Assembly: GCF_014836845.1 (NCBI RefSeq)
Contig: NZ_JACSQA010000033.1
Coordinates: 1-37,467, forward strand
From: Ureibacillus galli
GTDB lineage: Bacteria > Bacillota > Bacilli > Bacillales_A > Planococcaceae
DNA length: 37,467 nucleotides
Direction: 5' to 3'
Shown here in pieces: positions 24,810 to 33,324 of the stretch. Within the stretch, counting starts at the first letter, position 1, and each line of letters starts with the position of its first letter. Below the pieces are notes generated by a model that was given only the letters and a program-made list of their open reading frames with translations, was not told the DNA's origin and searched no databases. A program made the translations under genes and the position numbers.

Positions 24810-25442
24810 TCACCTCTTCAAACAAATTAATAAGCCATCACCGACAGGGAAAAATGTACTATCATAATTAGGATTTTGCATAATCCAGTCAGTGAAATTT
24901 TTCAAATTACGAATCATCGTTCTTTTACGCCGCGGTACTTCTTTAATATCTAAATCCGATAGCCCATGCATGTACATATTATCGATATACAGAATACCTC
25001 CCGATGGAACTAGGGGCGCGTATTTTTCAAAGAAACGAATATTTTGGCCTTTTGCGGCATCAATAAAAACAGCATCAAAAGTAGATTGAAGCCTTTCAAC
25101 ATCCACTTCTAACGCATCACCTTCGATTACCGTAATTCGATTTGATACTTCTGAACGCGCAATAAAATTTTTTGCAAGATTGGCTCGTTCGGAATCCCTT
25201 TCAATCGTCACAATACTACAATTCGGTAAAGTTTCTGCCATCCTCAATGCAGAATAACCAATTGCAGTCCCTATCTCCAATATGCTAGAAGGATTTTGGA
25301 TTCGAAGGAGTTGGTTTAAGACATCAATGGCGGGTAATTGCATTATAGGTACATGATGTTCCTTTGCATATCTTTCCATCTCCATTAATAGCTCATTGCG
25401 TGGTTGAATAAAGGATTCTATATAAGCATCAGAAAATTCCAT
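24810..25442 (-). CDS. trmR: TrmR (YrrM), tRNA 5-hydroxyuridine methyltransferase
   Basis: O-methyltransferase that in B. subtilis makes 5-methoxyuridine from the ho5U34 produced by the TrhP proteins. The 210 residues show ILEIGTAIGYSALRMA (SAM motif I), VTIERDSERA, VFIDAAKGQ (metal/substrate motif) and GGILYIDNMYMHG, typical of the class I O-methyltransferase_3 family. It is the first gene of the trmR-trhP1-trhP2-udk group: the whole two-step wobble modification is encoded together. Confidence 0.93.
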   Translation of the reverse strand: MEFSDAYIESFIQPRNELLMEMERYAKEHHVPIMQLPAIDVLNQLLRIQNPSSILEIGTAIGYSALRMAETLPNCSIVTIERDSERANLAKNFIARSEVSNRITVIEGDALEVDVERLQSTFDAVFIDAAKGQNIRFFEKYAPLVPSGGILYIDNMYMHGLSDLDIKEVPRRKRTMIRNLKNFTDWIMQNPNYDSTFFPVGDGLLICLKR

Positions 25443-25754
25443 TATGTGAACCCCTTTTAATAAGAAAAATAAAATTGTTTAAAAAGAAAAAACCAAACAT
25501 TAAATTTGGCTTAAGACTTACTATACGTTAAAACAAAAAACTCTATCGTTATAAAACGAAGTAACCGTTTCTACGTTGCAAATCTCTACCTTCAATGAAT
25601 ACAAAAAATCAAAAACTATAATATCACGAAAACAGAAGGAAAGCGAATAATCTTTATTGTTGAATATAGAAAAAGGTACATTTCTATTTTTTCTATACTC
25701 AACATAAAAACAATCGTTTCCTTCTGAATTCTTTTAGATTCATATGAATTTTCT
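25443..25754. other. trmR-mltG spacer (312 bp) with hairpins only
   Basis: No coding sequence is supported here. The part near mltG holds the long hairpin at 25633-25726. Near trmR, CCAAA (25493-25497) and TTTGG (25505-25509) form a short stem followed by six T residues on the minus strand, which could end or attenuate transcription before trmR. A TATAGT hexamer lies upstream on the minus strand, but no good -35 goes with it. Confidence 0.5.
25633..25726 (-). repeat. 94-nt imperfect hairpin behind mltG
   Basis: Outer arms CAGAAGGAAAGCGA (25633-25646) and TCGTTTCCTTCTG (25714-25726) pair with one bulged base. Inner arms GTTGAATATAGAAAAA (25659-25674) and TTTTTCTATACTCAAC (25688-25703) pair with one mismatch that becomes a G-U pair in the minus-strand RNA. 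TTTTC follows the stem on the minus strand, 28 bp after the mltG stop. It may be a large terminator, a small RNA or a miniature inverted-repeat element. Confidence 0.7.
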
Positions 25755-26876
25755 TTATTGTTCTAAATATTGGTCAATATTTTTCAAATGTTCATCATAT
25801 GTTTTGGCAAAGTGATTATTACCTTCCTTATCCGCTAAGAAATATAAATAGTCAGTATCAGTCGGACTAAGGGCAGATTCTATTGAAATTTTCCCTGCAT
25901 TGGCAATCGGCCCAGGAGGTAATCCCTGAATTTTATATGTGTTATAAGGGTTGTCCACTTCTAAATCTTCATATAACACCCGTTCTTTATGGGAACCTAA
26001 TGCGTAAAGAACCGTTGGATCCGTTTGTAAAGGCATATCAGCTTCTAATCGATTATAAAATACACTCGCAATGGTTGCTCGATCCGTTTGTGCTGTTGCT
26101 TCTTCTTCAAGAAGAGAGGCAAAGGTTAACAATTGATGCGGTGTCATATGTTTTTCTTCTAGTAAAGCACGATATTCCACAACGATATCGTTTGTTTGAG
26201 AAATCATCATTTTAATAATATCATCCAATGATGGGTTTTCTTCATAGAAAGAATAAGTAGCAGGATATAAATAACCTTCTAAAGCAAAACGAATTTTTTC
26301 ATTAAATACTTCATCTGTAATTAAATCAGGGAAACTTCCCATCATATTTTGGATAAATTCTTTATTTGTTACCCTTTCCATAAATTGTTCCGCAGTATAA
26401 TCCGTATGTTTTTCAACAATTTCAGAGATTTGGTCTAACGTTAACCCCTCCGGAACAGTAATGGTAAATATAGGTTCTCGGTACACTTTCCCTGTTTTCA
26501 AACTCTCAATGATCTCATCAAATGTCATCGCTTGAGTCATGACGTAATTACCAGCCTGAAAATTCGTTGCATTTTTAAACTTTGTATAATATTTAAATAC
26601 TCGGGCATCTTTTATAACATTCTTTTCTTCTAATATACTAGAAATTAATGTTATCCCTGACCCCATTGGAATCTCTACTTCAATTTCAGCAGTTGCTTCC
26701 GGATCAATCGGCTTCATGGCAGATTTCACATAAAAATACCCACCAACACCTACCACTGCTACAATTAGTAAAATAGCAAGTGTTACAATCGTTACAATCC
26801 GTCGTACAACTTTACCTTCCGATTTTCGCACGTTTAATTTCTCTATCATTTTCTGTTTTTTAGATTCACTATCCAC
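25755..26876 (-). CDS. mltG: Endolytic murein transglycosylase MltG
   Basis: Membrane-bound lytic transglycosylase that cuts nascent glycan strands and so limits their length. The 373-residue protein has a basic cytoplasmic tail, one membrane helix (about 26-50), a LysM-like region (about 66-140), and the YceG domain with EGYLYPATY (200-208), the catalytic motif ASLLEEEA (253-260, Glu257 likely catalytic), FYNRL, LQTDPTVLYALG (283-294) and YKIQGLPPGPIAN. The start is a GTG with GAGGGGG seven bases upstream. It corresponds to yrrL, upstream of trmR as in B. subtilis. Confidence 0.95.
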   Translation of the reverse strand: MDSESKKQKMIEKLNVRKSEGKVVRRIVTIVTLAILLIVAVVGVGGYFYVKSAMKPIDPEATAEIEVEIPMGSGITLISSILEEKNVIKDARVFKYYTKFKNATNFQAGNYVMTQAMTFDEIIESLKTGKVYREPIFTITVPEGLTLDQISEIVEKHTDYTAEQFMERVTNKEFIQNMMGSFPDLITDEVFNEKIRFALEGYLYPATYSFYEENPSLDDIIKMMISQTNDIVVEYRALLEEKHMTPHQLLTFASLLEEEATAQTDRATIASVFYNRLEADMPLQTDPTVLYALGSHKERVLYEDLEVDNPYNTYKIQGLPPGPIANAGKISIESALSPTDTDYLYFLADKEGNNHFAKTYDEHLKNIDQYLEQ

Positions 26877-26928
26877 CGGCGTACCCCCTCACATCTCCTA
26901 ATATGATACAAGAAAATACAAATGGTGA

Positions 26929-26973
26929 CAAATGAACATTACTCAAAACTTGCGTTTGAGGTATGTTCATTTG
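26929..26973. repeat. Hairpin containing the left part of direct-repeat copy 1
   Basis: Arms 26929-26947 (starting CAAATGAACAT) and 26955-26973 (ending TGTTCATTTG) are complementary at 17 of 19 positions with a 7-nt loop. Copy 2 of the direct repeat keeps the right arm but its left arm has diverged to the short CTCAAA. Confidence 0.75.
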
Positions 26974-26994
26974 CGACGAGTACCTACTGGAACG
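26939..26994. repeat. Direct repeat, copy 1 (56 bp)
   Basis: The 56 bases from 26939 recur at 27081-27136 with a single difference (TTGCG versus TTACG). Ends with CTACTGGAACG. The copies are 142 bp apart. Confidence 0.9.
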
Positions 26995-27080
26995 AAAGCA
27001 GCAATAAGTTTTCAATGTCTCTTGCGGATTAAAGACATGTTTTATCTGCGGCGAAAGCTTGCGACAGGCGCAATTACTTT

Positions 27081-27136
27081 TTACTCAAAACTTACGTTTG
27101 AGGTATGTTCATTTGCGACGAGTACCTACTGGAACG
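27081..27136. repeat. Direct repeat, copy 2 (56 bp)
   Basis: Second copy of the repeat at 26939-26994, one mismatch. Together with the interior they look like remnants of a dispersed intergenic element. Confidence 0.9.
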
Positions 27137-27218
27137 CTGAAAAATTGACTTCTTTCTTTGAATTAATTTTCAGAAGCAGTACTTTATCCCTTTTGAAAAA
27201 CAACTAAATACACGAAAA

Positions 27219-27245
27219 AAAACGTTATGAAAGTCATAACGTTTT
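27219..27245 (-). terminator. Terminator of the double-DUF1292 gene
   Basis: A 12-bp stem AAAACGTTATGA (27219-27230) / TCATAACGTTTT (27234-27245) with a 3-nt loop; on the minus strand a run of eight T residues ends the transcript, 9 bp after the stop codon. Confidence 0.9.
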
Positions 27246-27253
27246 CATCACTA

Positions 27254-27769
27254 CTATTCACCTAATGCCTCTACTTCTTTTTCAACTAGTTTCCATTCTT
27301 CTTCCTTTTCAATTGGTAGTAAATCAAGAACTTCCCCGTTCTCACCTGGAATATATGCAGCTGCATATATTTCGCCTACTTCCTCTTGATCGGCAAAGGT
27401 ATAAAGTATATAAGACTTGTCAAATTCGTCTAACTCAAAACGATGAATTACTTCACAAACCACTTCCTCACCGTTTTCATCAGAGATTGTAAAGTAATTA
27501 CCTTCTTCACCAAATTCAGCAATTAATGTATTTAATACTTCATCTACCATATCCCATTCTTCTTCTGTTTCAAGGGAAGAGAAATTCGTCAGTTCACCGT
27601 TTTCTCCTAGTTCATAACGAAGGGCAGAAATTTCTTCACTTTCATTCCCCTCTTCATCTACTAAAGAGTATAAAACGTAGGATTGATCATCTGTATCAAA
27701 TGTAATTACCACTTTACATAATTGTTCAGAGCCATCCTCTAATTGTAACTTAAATAATTGATCGTCCAT
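27254..27769 (-). CDS. Tandem-duplicated DUF1292 protein
   Basis: Acidic 171-residue protein made of two DUF1292 (YrzB-like) units. Unit 1 (about 1-80) has [19 protein letters not shown] and TEEEWDMVDEVLNTL; unit 2 (about 85-168) has RFELDEFDKSYILYTFADQ and KEEEWKLVEKEVEAL. The single-domain neighbour at 27844-28152 has the same pattern, so this gene looks like a fusion or internal duplication. Function unknown for the family. GGAGG lies seven bases before the ATG. A terminator separates it from its neighbour upstream, so it depends on read-through or a promoter within about 70 bp. Confidence 0.88.
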   Translation of the reverse strand: MDDQLFKLQLEDGSEQLCKVVITFDTDDQSYVLYSLVDEEGNESEEISALRYELGENGELTNFSSLETEEEWDMVDEVLNTLIAEFGEEGNYFTISDENGEEVVCEVIHRFELDEFDKSYILYTFADQEEVGEIYAAAYIPGENGEVLDLLPIEKEEEWKLVEKEVEALGE

Positions 27770-27790
27770 TAATGTACCTCCTACTATTTA

Positions 27791-27821
27791 AAAAAGGTAG
27801 GCAAAATCAGCCTACCTTTTT
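27791..27821 (-). terminator. Terminator between the two DUF1292 genes
   Basis: Perfect 12-bp arms AAAAAGGTAGGC (27791-27802) and GCCTACCTTTTT (27810-27821) with a 7-nt loop and T-run on the minus strand, 23 bp after the upstream gene's stop codon. Confidence 0.9.
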
Positions 27822-27843
27822 ATTATAAGATTTATTTTATTTC

Positions 27844-28152
27844 TTATTCTTCTTCGTCATCTAATTGGTCTTCTAATTGATTTAACACATCTTCAATTAA
27901 ATCCCACTCTGCTTCTGTTTCAATCGGTTCTAATTCTCCATCTTCACCATTTTCAGAAGGAACGAAAGATGACGCAAAGATTTCAATTTGGCCTTCATCA
28001 TCTTCTTCAGCACCTACTAATGAATAAAGTACATAGGACTTACCAAATTCTTCAGAATCAAAAGTGTGTAGCACTTCGCAAAGTTGTTCGTTTCCATTTT
28101 CATCGACAATTGTAATATGACGATGTTGTTCGTGATCGTGTTCATGTACCAT
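27844..28152 (-). CDS. yrzB: DUF1292 protein, YrzB family
   Basis: Acidic 102-residue protein. After a His-rich N-terminus ([10 protein letters not shown]) comes the DUF1292 pattern: [28 protein letters not shown], a Glu/Asp-rich loop, and [15 protein letters not shown]. The ATG at 28152 has GAGGTG upstream. In B. subtilis yrzB follows ireB and ruvX; here it does too, but a stem-loop array separates it from ruvX. Family function is unknown; the His-rich start could bind metal, though other members lack it. Confidence 0.88.
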   Translation of the reverse strand: MVHEHDHEQHRHITIVDENGNEQLCEVLHTFDSEEFGKSYVLYSLVGAEEDDEGQIEIFASSFVPSENGEDGELEPIETEAEWDLIEDVLNQLEDQLDDEEE

Positions 28153-28215
28153 TATTGGTCACCTCTTCATTAAATTTAAAACTAGATATACTTTATATCA
28201 CTAGTATTTATTTTC

Positions 28216-28450
28216 TGCCCCTGCGTATTCGAGGCAGAGAACTAACCATCCCCAAAGGTGGGGCTTGCCCCTGTCGCTTCGCTTTCGGGGCAGAGAATTA
28301 ACATTCGCTCTTTTTAGCGAATGTATCTTGCCCCTGTCGCTTCGCTTTCGGGGCAGAGAACTAACCATCCCCAAAGGTGGGTCTTGCCCCTGTCGCTTCG
28401 CTTTCGGGGCAGAGAATTAACATTCGCTCTTTTTAGCGAATGTTAATTCT
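28216..28450. repeat. Alternating stem-loop repeat array between ruvX and yrzB
   Basis: Four units, starting at 28216, 28266, 28329 and 28385, each open with a TGCCCC...GGGGCA hairpin and continue with one of two endings: type A (28216, 28329) with CCCC/GGGG around AAAGGT, type B (28266, 28385) with CATTCGCT/AGCGAATG around CTTTTT. The order is A-B-A-B; the two B units are 119 bp apart and nearly identical. The first A unit is diverged. The last B stem is perfect over 15 bp (28414-28428 / 28435-28449) and contains the ruvX stop codon. Confidence 0.9.
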
Positions 28451-28859
28451 TGCTATCTAAATATCCTTGAAGGATCATAACAGCCGCCATTTTATCAATA
28501 ACTTTTTTACGCTTTTTACGGCTTACGTCCGCTTCAATGAGCATTCGTTCAGCTGCCATCGTTGTTAAACGTTCATCCCACAGCTTTACAGGTAAATGAA
28601 AGGAATCTTCCAGCATTTTTTTATAATTCTCGGAAGCTTCACCACGAGGACCGACTGTATTGTTCATGTTTTTCGGATAGCCAACTACAAACTCCGTAAC
28701 AGCATATTCCGTAACAAGTTCTTTTATACGCTCGATGCCAAAATCGCCAGTTTCTTCGTTTATCTGTATCGTTTCTATACCTTGCGCTGTCCAACCTAAG
28801 GCGTCACTAATTGCAACGCCAACTGTCTTTGAACCAACGTCTAAACCCATTACTCTCAT
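28443..28859 (-). CDS. ruvX: RuvX/YqgF, RNase H-like putative resolvase / pre-16S rRNA nuclease
   Basis: RNase H-fold nuclease, in E. coli linked to 16S rRNA 5'-end maturation, formerly considered a Holliday-junction resolvase. The 138-residue protein has [14 protein letters not shown] (catalytic Asp), [34 protein letters not shown] and [14 protein letters not shown], matching B. subtilis YrrK throughout. The ribosome binding site is weak. It follows ireB by seven bases, and its stop codon lies inside the last stem of the repeat array. Confidence 0.95.
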   Translation of the reverse strand: MRVMGLDVGSKTVGVAISDALGWTAQGIETIQINEETGDFGIERIKELVTEYAVTEFVVGYPKNMNNTVGPRGEASENYKKMLEDSFHLPVKLWDERLTTMAAERMLIEADVSRKKRKKVIDKMAAVMILQGYLDSKN

Positions 28860-28866
28860 ATACTTA

Positions 28867-29133
28867 TTATGCCTCGTTATTCTTCTTAATATAAAATTTT
28901 ACGAGCTCTTCAATAATTTCATCACGTTCAAGCTTACGTATTAAGTTTCTTGCATCCTGATGGCGAGGGATGTATGCCGGATCACCAGATAAAAGATACC
29001 CTACAATTTGGTTAGTAGGATTATACCCTTTCTCTTCTAGTGAAGAGTACACCTTCAACATCACTTGCTTTACTTCTTGTTCCATTGACTCTTCTGGAAA
29101 ACTGAATTTCATTGTTTTATCAAACGAACTCAA
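28867..29133 (-). CDS. ireB: IreB/YrzL family regulatory phosphoprotein (DUF965)
   Basis: Small cytoplasmic protein; the Enterococcus homologue IreB is phosphorylated by the Ser/Thr kinase IreK and affects cephalosporin resistance. The 88 residues show [27 protein letters not shown] and [19 protein letters not shown], the DUF965 hallmark. The start is a TTG at 29133 with GAGGTG six bases upstream, giving MSSFDKTM, the family N-terminus; an upstream GTG overlaps the ribosome binding site. N-terminal Thr of DKTM is in the region phosphorylated in IreB. Between alaS and ruvX as in B. subtilis. Confidence 0.93.
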   Translation of the reverse strand: MSSFDKTMKFSFPEESMEQEVKQVMLKVYSSLEEKGYNPTNQIVGYLLSGDPAYIPRHQDARNLIRKLERDEIIEELVKFYIKKNNEA

Positions 29134-29160
29134 GACCAGCACCTCGCTTTCAGTAATAAG

Positions 29161-29184
29161 GAGATGTTAACGGAAAAACATCTC
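29161..29184 (-). repeat. Hairpin in the ireB leader
   Basis: GAGATGTT (29161-29168) and AACATCTC (29177-29184) are perfect 8-bp arms with an 8-nt loop, between the promoter and the ireB ribosome binding site. No T-run follows, so it is more likely an mRNA 5' structure than a terminator. Confidence 0.5.
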
Positions 29185-29194
29185 TATTCTCTTT

Positions 29195-29222
29195 ATTATA
29201 ACCGATAAACCAATTCAATCAA
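29195..29222 (-). promoter_or_regulatory. Probable sigma-A promoter of ireB-ruvX
   Basis: On the minus strand TTGATT (29222-29217), 16 bp, perfect TATAAT (29200-29195), about 60 bp before ireB. It would allow expression independent of the T-box controlled alaS. Confidence 0.6.
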
Positions 29223-29271
29223 ATATCAGGATGGTATTCTGACCATATTTTGTAACAGAAAGAAAATATTT

Positions 29272-31932
29272 TTAATTGGATTTAACGTAATCATACACAG
29301 AATTTAACGCTTCTTCAAGTTTTGATGCATCTTTTGCACCTGCCATCGCCATATCCGGACGACCGCCACCTTTACCTCCACAAGCTTCAGCAACTGATTT
29401 CACAATATTTCCTGCGTGGTAAGCTCCTCCCACGATATCTTTTGTTACACCCGCGCATAACATAACTTTGTCACCATCAACCGCACCAAGTACGATTACA
29501 GCTTTTTCTAATTTATCTTTTAAATCATCCATCATTTGACGAAGTTGATTGTTATCTTTCGCTGCAACTTTTGTGGAAAGAACTGTAATATCACCAATTT
29601 TTTGAGCCGCATCTAATACGGAAGCTGCCTCTGCATTCGCTATTTTTTGGGATAATGCTTCATTTTCTCGTTGTTGTTCTTTTAATTCATGCTGTAAAGT
29701 TTCAACACGAGCTACTAAGTCTTTAGGGTTCGCTTTTAATAAAGCAGCAGATTCCTCTAAAATCCGTTGTTCTTCCTTCACTGCTTCAAATGCTGCTTTA
29801 CCCGTAACCGCTTCAATACGACGTGTACCTGCTCCGATACCACCTTCTGAAACGATTTTAAATAAACCAATTTCGGAAGTACGTTTTACGTGGATACCAC
29901 CACAAAGTTCGATGGAGTAGTCACTTACTTGGACAACACGAACAATATCACCATATTTTTCACCGAACAACGCCATTGCACCGATCGCTTTTGCTTCAGC
30001 AATTGGCATTTCTTCAATAACTACTTCAATATCATCCCAAATTTTTTCGTTTACAATACGTTCAATTTTTTCTAACTCTTCTTTTGTAGCAGGACCAAAG
30101 TGGGAGAAGTCAAAACGTAAACGGTCTGGTCCTACATAAGAACCTGCTTGGTTAACATGGTCGCCAAGAACATCTTTTAATGCCCGTTGCATAATATGTG
30201 TAGCTGTATGGTTTTTTACTACAAGATTACGTTCATCACGATCCACCATTGCCGTGACAACATCATCCACATGCATTTCACCAGATTCCACTATAACGGT
30301 GTGAAGTGGTTGACCATTCGGTGCTTTTTGAACATCTTTTACAAAAGCTGTAAATGAATCGTTGGAAATTTTACCATGGTCAGCAACTTGTCCACCCATC
30401 TCCGCGTAGAAAGGTGTTTCCGCTAAAAGTACAAGAACTTCTTCACCTTCTGAAGCATAATCGGCCATTTGACCATTTGAAACGATTGCAACGACTTTTG
30501 TCTCAGTTTGTAATGTTTCATAACCTACAAAATTTGATTCTTGTGTTAAATTTGCCAAAACTTCTGATTGAACTTGCATGGAATCGACATCTGCGCGAGC
30601 TGCACGAGCACGTTCCCTTTGTTCATTCATAGCTGCTTCAAATCCATCTAAATCAACCGTCATACCTGCCTCTTGAGCGTATTCTTCTGTTAACTCAACT
30701 GGGAATCCGTAAGTATCATATAAACGGAATGCATCATTACCAGGAATGACATTGTTTCCTGCAGCTTTTTCCTTTTCAATTACTTCCGAAAGAATTGCTA
30801 ATCCACCGTCAAGAGTTTCATGGAAACGATTCTCTTCATTTTTAATAACACGTTCGATAAACTCTCTCTTTTCTTTCACTTCTGGGTAGAAGTCTTGCAT
30901 AATTTCGCCAACGGTAGGGACTAATTTAAACATAAACGGTTTATCGATACCGATTTGTTTTGCATATCTTACCGCACGACGAAGAAGTCGGCGTAATACA
31001 TAACCGCGCCCTTCATTTGACGGAAGAGCACCGTCACCGATTGCAAAAGCAACAGTACGAATATGATCGGCAATGACTTTAAATGGTGTATTTAAATCTT
31101 CTTCACTACCGAAAATTTCTTTTAAATCGATTTCACCCGGACGTTTGTAAGATCGGTTGGCAAACTCTTCAATTTTTTCGATAATTGGCATAAATAAATC
31201 TGTATCAAAATTCGTTGGTACATTTTGCACAACGGAAGCCATACGTTCTAAGCCCATACCTGTATCAATGTTTTGTTTAGGTAGCGGTGTGTATGTTCCA
31301 TCTGGATTGTGATTAAATTGTGAAAATACTAAATTCCATACTTCAAGATAACGTTCATTTTCTCCACCAGGATATAATTCTGGATCGTTTTCATCATTAC
31401 CGTATTCAGGACCACGGTCGTAGAAAATTTCAGAGTTTGGACCAGATGGACCTTCTCCGATATCCCAGAAGTTCCCTTCAATACGAATTAAACGTTCTTC
31501 TGGAATACCAATTTCATTTTTCCAAATATCATATGCTTCTTGGTCTTCTGGATGAATCGTGATAGATAAAAGTTCAGGTTCGAAGCCCATCCATTTTGGA
31601 TCAGTTAAAAACTCCCATGCATAATGAATTGCTTCTTTTTTAAAGTAATCACCAATTGAGAAGTTTCCTAACATTTCAAAAAATGTATGGTGACGAGCTG
31701 TTTTCCCTACGTTTTCAATATCATTAGTACGAATAGATTTTTGTGCATTCGTAATACGTGGATTGTCAGGAATAACACGACCATCGAAATATTTTTTTAA
31801 CGTAGCAACACCTGAGTTAATCCAAAGTAACGATGGGTCATTAATGGGCACTAACGGTGCAGATGGTTCTTGAGCATGTCCTTTTTCAATGAAAAATTCT
31901 AAATACTTACGACGAATTTCTGATGCTTTCAT
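29272..31932 (-). CDS. alaS: Alanyl-tRNA synthetase
   Basis: Charges tRNA-Ala and edits mischarged Ser/Gly. The 886-residue protein has the class II core ([42 protein letters not shown]), the editing domain with [11 protein letters not shown] and CGGIHV, a coiled-coil and the C-Ala domain ending [17 protein letters not shown]. The ATG at 31932 is preceded by GGAGG at 11 bases and matches the family start MKASEIR. A T-box leader with a consensus promoter lies upstream. It begins the alaS-ireB-ruvX-yrzB series. Confidence 0.97.
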   Translation of the reverse strand: MKASEIRRKYLEFFIEKGHAQEPSAPLVPINDPSLLWINSGVATLKKYFDGRVIPDNPRITNAQKSIRTNDIENVGKTARHHTFFEMLGNFSIGDYFKKEAIHYAWEFLTDPKWMGFEPELLSITIHPEDQEAYDIWKNEIGIPEERLIRIEGNFWDIGEGPSGPNSEIFYDRGPEYGNDENDPELYPGGENERYLEVWNLVFSQFNHNPDGTYTPLPKQNIDTGMGLERMASVVQNVPTNFDTDLFMPIIEKIEEFANRSYKRPGEIDLKEIFGSEEDLNTPFKVIADHIRTVAFAIGDGALPSNEGRGYVLRRLLRRAVRYAKQIGIDKPFMFKLVPTVGEIMQDFYPEVKEKREFIERVIKNEENRFHETLDGGLAILSEVIEKEKAAGNNVIPGNDAFRLYDTYGFPVELTEEYAQEAGMTVDLDGFEAAMNEQRERARAARADVDSMQVQSEVLANLTQESNFVGYETLQTETKVVAIVSNGQMADYASEGEEVLVLLAETPFYAEMGGQVADHGKISNDSFTAFVKDVQKAPNGQPLHTVIVESGEMHVDDVVTAMVDRDERNLVVKNHTATHIMQRALKDVLGDHVNQAGSYVGPDRLRFDFSHFGPATKEELEKIERIVNEKIWDDIEVVIEEMPIAEAKAIGAMALFGEKYGDIVRVVQVSDYSIELCGGIHVKRTSEIGLFKIVSEGGIGAGTRRIEAVTGKAAFEAVKEEQRILEESAALLKANPKDLVARVETLQHELKEQQRENEALSQKIANAEAASVLDAAQKIGDITVLSTKVAAKDNNQLRQMMDDLKDKLEKAVIVLGAVDGDKVMLCAGVTKDIVGGAYHAGNIVKSVAEACGGKGGGRPDMAMAGAKDASKLEEALNSVYDYVKSN

Positions 31933-32322
31933 CTTCAAATATACCTCCAATAATATTATAAATTTGATTTACATGATGGTGTTCCAGTGTACCTTTCGAA
32001 AATGACGGAATAAATAACAAATCCATCGTTTCATTCAAATAAAAAAGTCCTCATCCCACAAAGGGACGAGGACTGTTGCTCGCGGTACCACCCTAATTTA
32101 TAAGTCTGCTTCTGTAAAAACTTACAGCAGGTTCTAAATAGCTCCAAGCTTCAAAGCAAAACTTATATCTCAAGCACTGTAACGTAAGTGGACGGCAGGG
32201 ATTAGCTGCACTCTGGAGTAGCTTTCCGCTAGTGCTTAACGTGAGATTCTTTCAGCCAAGGAATCCCTTTCTGTTCGTAAACATTAACGTACTTGTTCCA
32301 TCATCGTGTTCAATATATTCTG
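31933..32322 (-). promoter_or_regulatory. T-box riboswitch leader of alaS
   Basis: The T-box core reads AGGGTGGTACCGCG on the minus strand (32094-32081). It is followed by the terminator stem AGTCCTCGTCCC-like (32074-32063 / 32057-32046, one wobble) and a T-run. Upstream lies a long Stem I region. A likely specifier is GCT (Ala) at 32222-32220, within GCGGAAAGCTACTCC flanked by GCACT/AGTGC arms. Uncharged tRNA-Ala would stabilise the antiterminator and allow alaS transcription. The specifier placement is inferred from context. Confidence 0.92.
32041..32074 (-). terminator. Regulated terminator of the alaS T-box
   Basis: A 12-bp stem (32046-32057 / 32063-32074) with a 5-nt loop and a T-run on the minus strand; its upstream arm competes with the T-box antiterminator. 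Confidence 0.9.
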
Positions 32323-32328
32323 TTCTAA

Positions 32329-32357
32329 ATTATATGAAATGGGATGCTTTATGTCAA
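32329..32357 (-). promoter_or_regulatory. Perfect sigma-A promoter of alaS
   Basis: On the minus strand TTGACA (32357-32352), exactly 17 bp, TATAAT (32334-32329): both hexamers match the consensus fully. Transcription would begin about 32322 and pass through the T-box. Confidence 0.9.
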
Positions 32358-32379
32358 TTATAACTATTTTAATCAGCAT

Positions 32380-33174
32380 TTACTCATATCGATAGACATT
32401 CCAAAAACCAATATCTTCAAACCCTAACCGTTTATATATTTTACCAGCGTCCGGATTGTCATAAAATAAACATAGTTCCTTTTCTTCTTTTAACAAATCT
32501 TGACACAATTTAATCATACAGTCAGTAGCAAGTCCCTTTCGTTTATACTGTTCCTTTGTTGCTACAGCAACAATCATGGCAGAAGAGCTATTTTCCGCCG
32601 TTGTGGAGGCAGTTGTAGCCATTTCGCCATTCATTCGGATAAAATAAGTTCGTCCTGTTTTATTTTCAATCGTCCTTTTTTTCGACTCAACTGTTATGTT
32701 TGCATGTTGAAATTCTGGCACAGTTTTTAAAAGAGCAACAAGTTCTTCTAGTTCCTCAACACTCAACACTTCAACCGAATGTAGTTCATCCTCGCTTTTA
32801 GAAATTTTTAAGTTTTGACATTTGGCATAATAGAAAGAGCTTTTGCTTTTCATATTTTTTACAATGAAAGGTTCTAATTTCTCTACAATTGGTTTTAATC
32901 CGGACAACTCAGTCATATTTGGGTCATTATTTATAATGGCAGCAAACTCTTTCCAATTTATATCATTTTCAGTATATGGTATGTAATTACCTTCATATTT
33001 TAACAATACTCCAATCAACTCTTCCGAATTATCGAATTGCCCCCATACAGTTTGAAATTCTGTATCAAAACCATAGGCTTCAATATCCCCAATAATAAAC
33101 AAATTTTCGGCAGGCTTTTTTAAAACGAAGTTCATCACCTTTTGTCGATCTTCATCTATTAGTTTTCTAATCAT
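32380..33174 (-). CDS. GNAT family N-acetyltransferase
   Basis: Probable acetyltransferase with unknown substrate. Of about 264 residues, the N-terminal half is poorly conserved and has family-like sequence NLFIIGDIEAYGFD. The C-terminal half has the GNAT core: MIVAVATKEQYKRKGLATDCMIKL-type motif A (Arg/Gly-rich acetyl-CoA loop, split here as KEQYKRKGLAT) and LFYDNPDAGKIYKRLGF, which is motif B. The ATG at 33174 is favoured over a GTG three codons upstream because GGGTG lies at better distance. It is a single gene upstream of the alaS promoter with no informative partner. Confidence 0.8.
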   Translation of the reverse strand: MIRKLIDEDRQKVMNFVLKKPAENLFIIGDIEAYGFDTEFQTVWGQFDNSEELIGVLLKYEGNYIPYTENDINWKEFAAIINNDPNMTELSGLKPIVEKLEPFIVKNMKSKSSFYYAKCQNLKISKSEDELHSVEVLSVEELEELVALLKTVPEFQHANITVESKKRTIENKTGRTYFIRMNGEMATTASTTAENSSSAMIVAVATKEQYKRKGLATDCMIKLCQDLLKEEKELCLFYDNPDAGKIYKRLGFEDIGFWNVYRYE

Positions 33175-33324
33175 CCTATTCACCCGTTTCTTCCAATCTA
33201 AATTATTAAGAAATTATCATATAACAATGAAACTTTCAATCAATTAATAAACTTCTGAAAACTTGGCAAAAGACATATATTGTTTTGTTAAAGGGACTAC
33301 CATATAGATTGGAGCGAATACATA

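Larger units (their letters stand above)
26877..27253. other. mltG upstream spacer (377 bp) made of repeats
   Basis: Contains a direct repeat in two copies (26939-26994, 27081-27136), a hairpin at 26929-26973, a small inverted repeat ATGTCT...AGACAT around 27015-27039, and the terminator at 27219-27245. The open frame on the plus strand through this stretch is built from the repeats, has no ribosome binding site, and is not regarded as a gene. Confidence 0.6.

Noticed and set aside
26932-27207. 91-codon open frame on the plus strand in the mltG upstream spacer
   Set aside because: Built from the 56-bp direct repeats and hairpin, so the peptide is internally repeated; no ribosome binding site.
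28216-28450. CRISPR array
   Set aside because: Repeats are contiguous stem-loops in alternating types, without unique spacers of constant length or cas genes nearby.
33184-33324. yybP-ykoY manganese riboswitch ahead of the TerC-family gene
   Set aside because: The leader is too short and lacks the conserved motif core; a TTGTTT/TATAGA pair here would start transcription past the ribosome binding site, so it is not used either.
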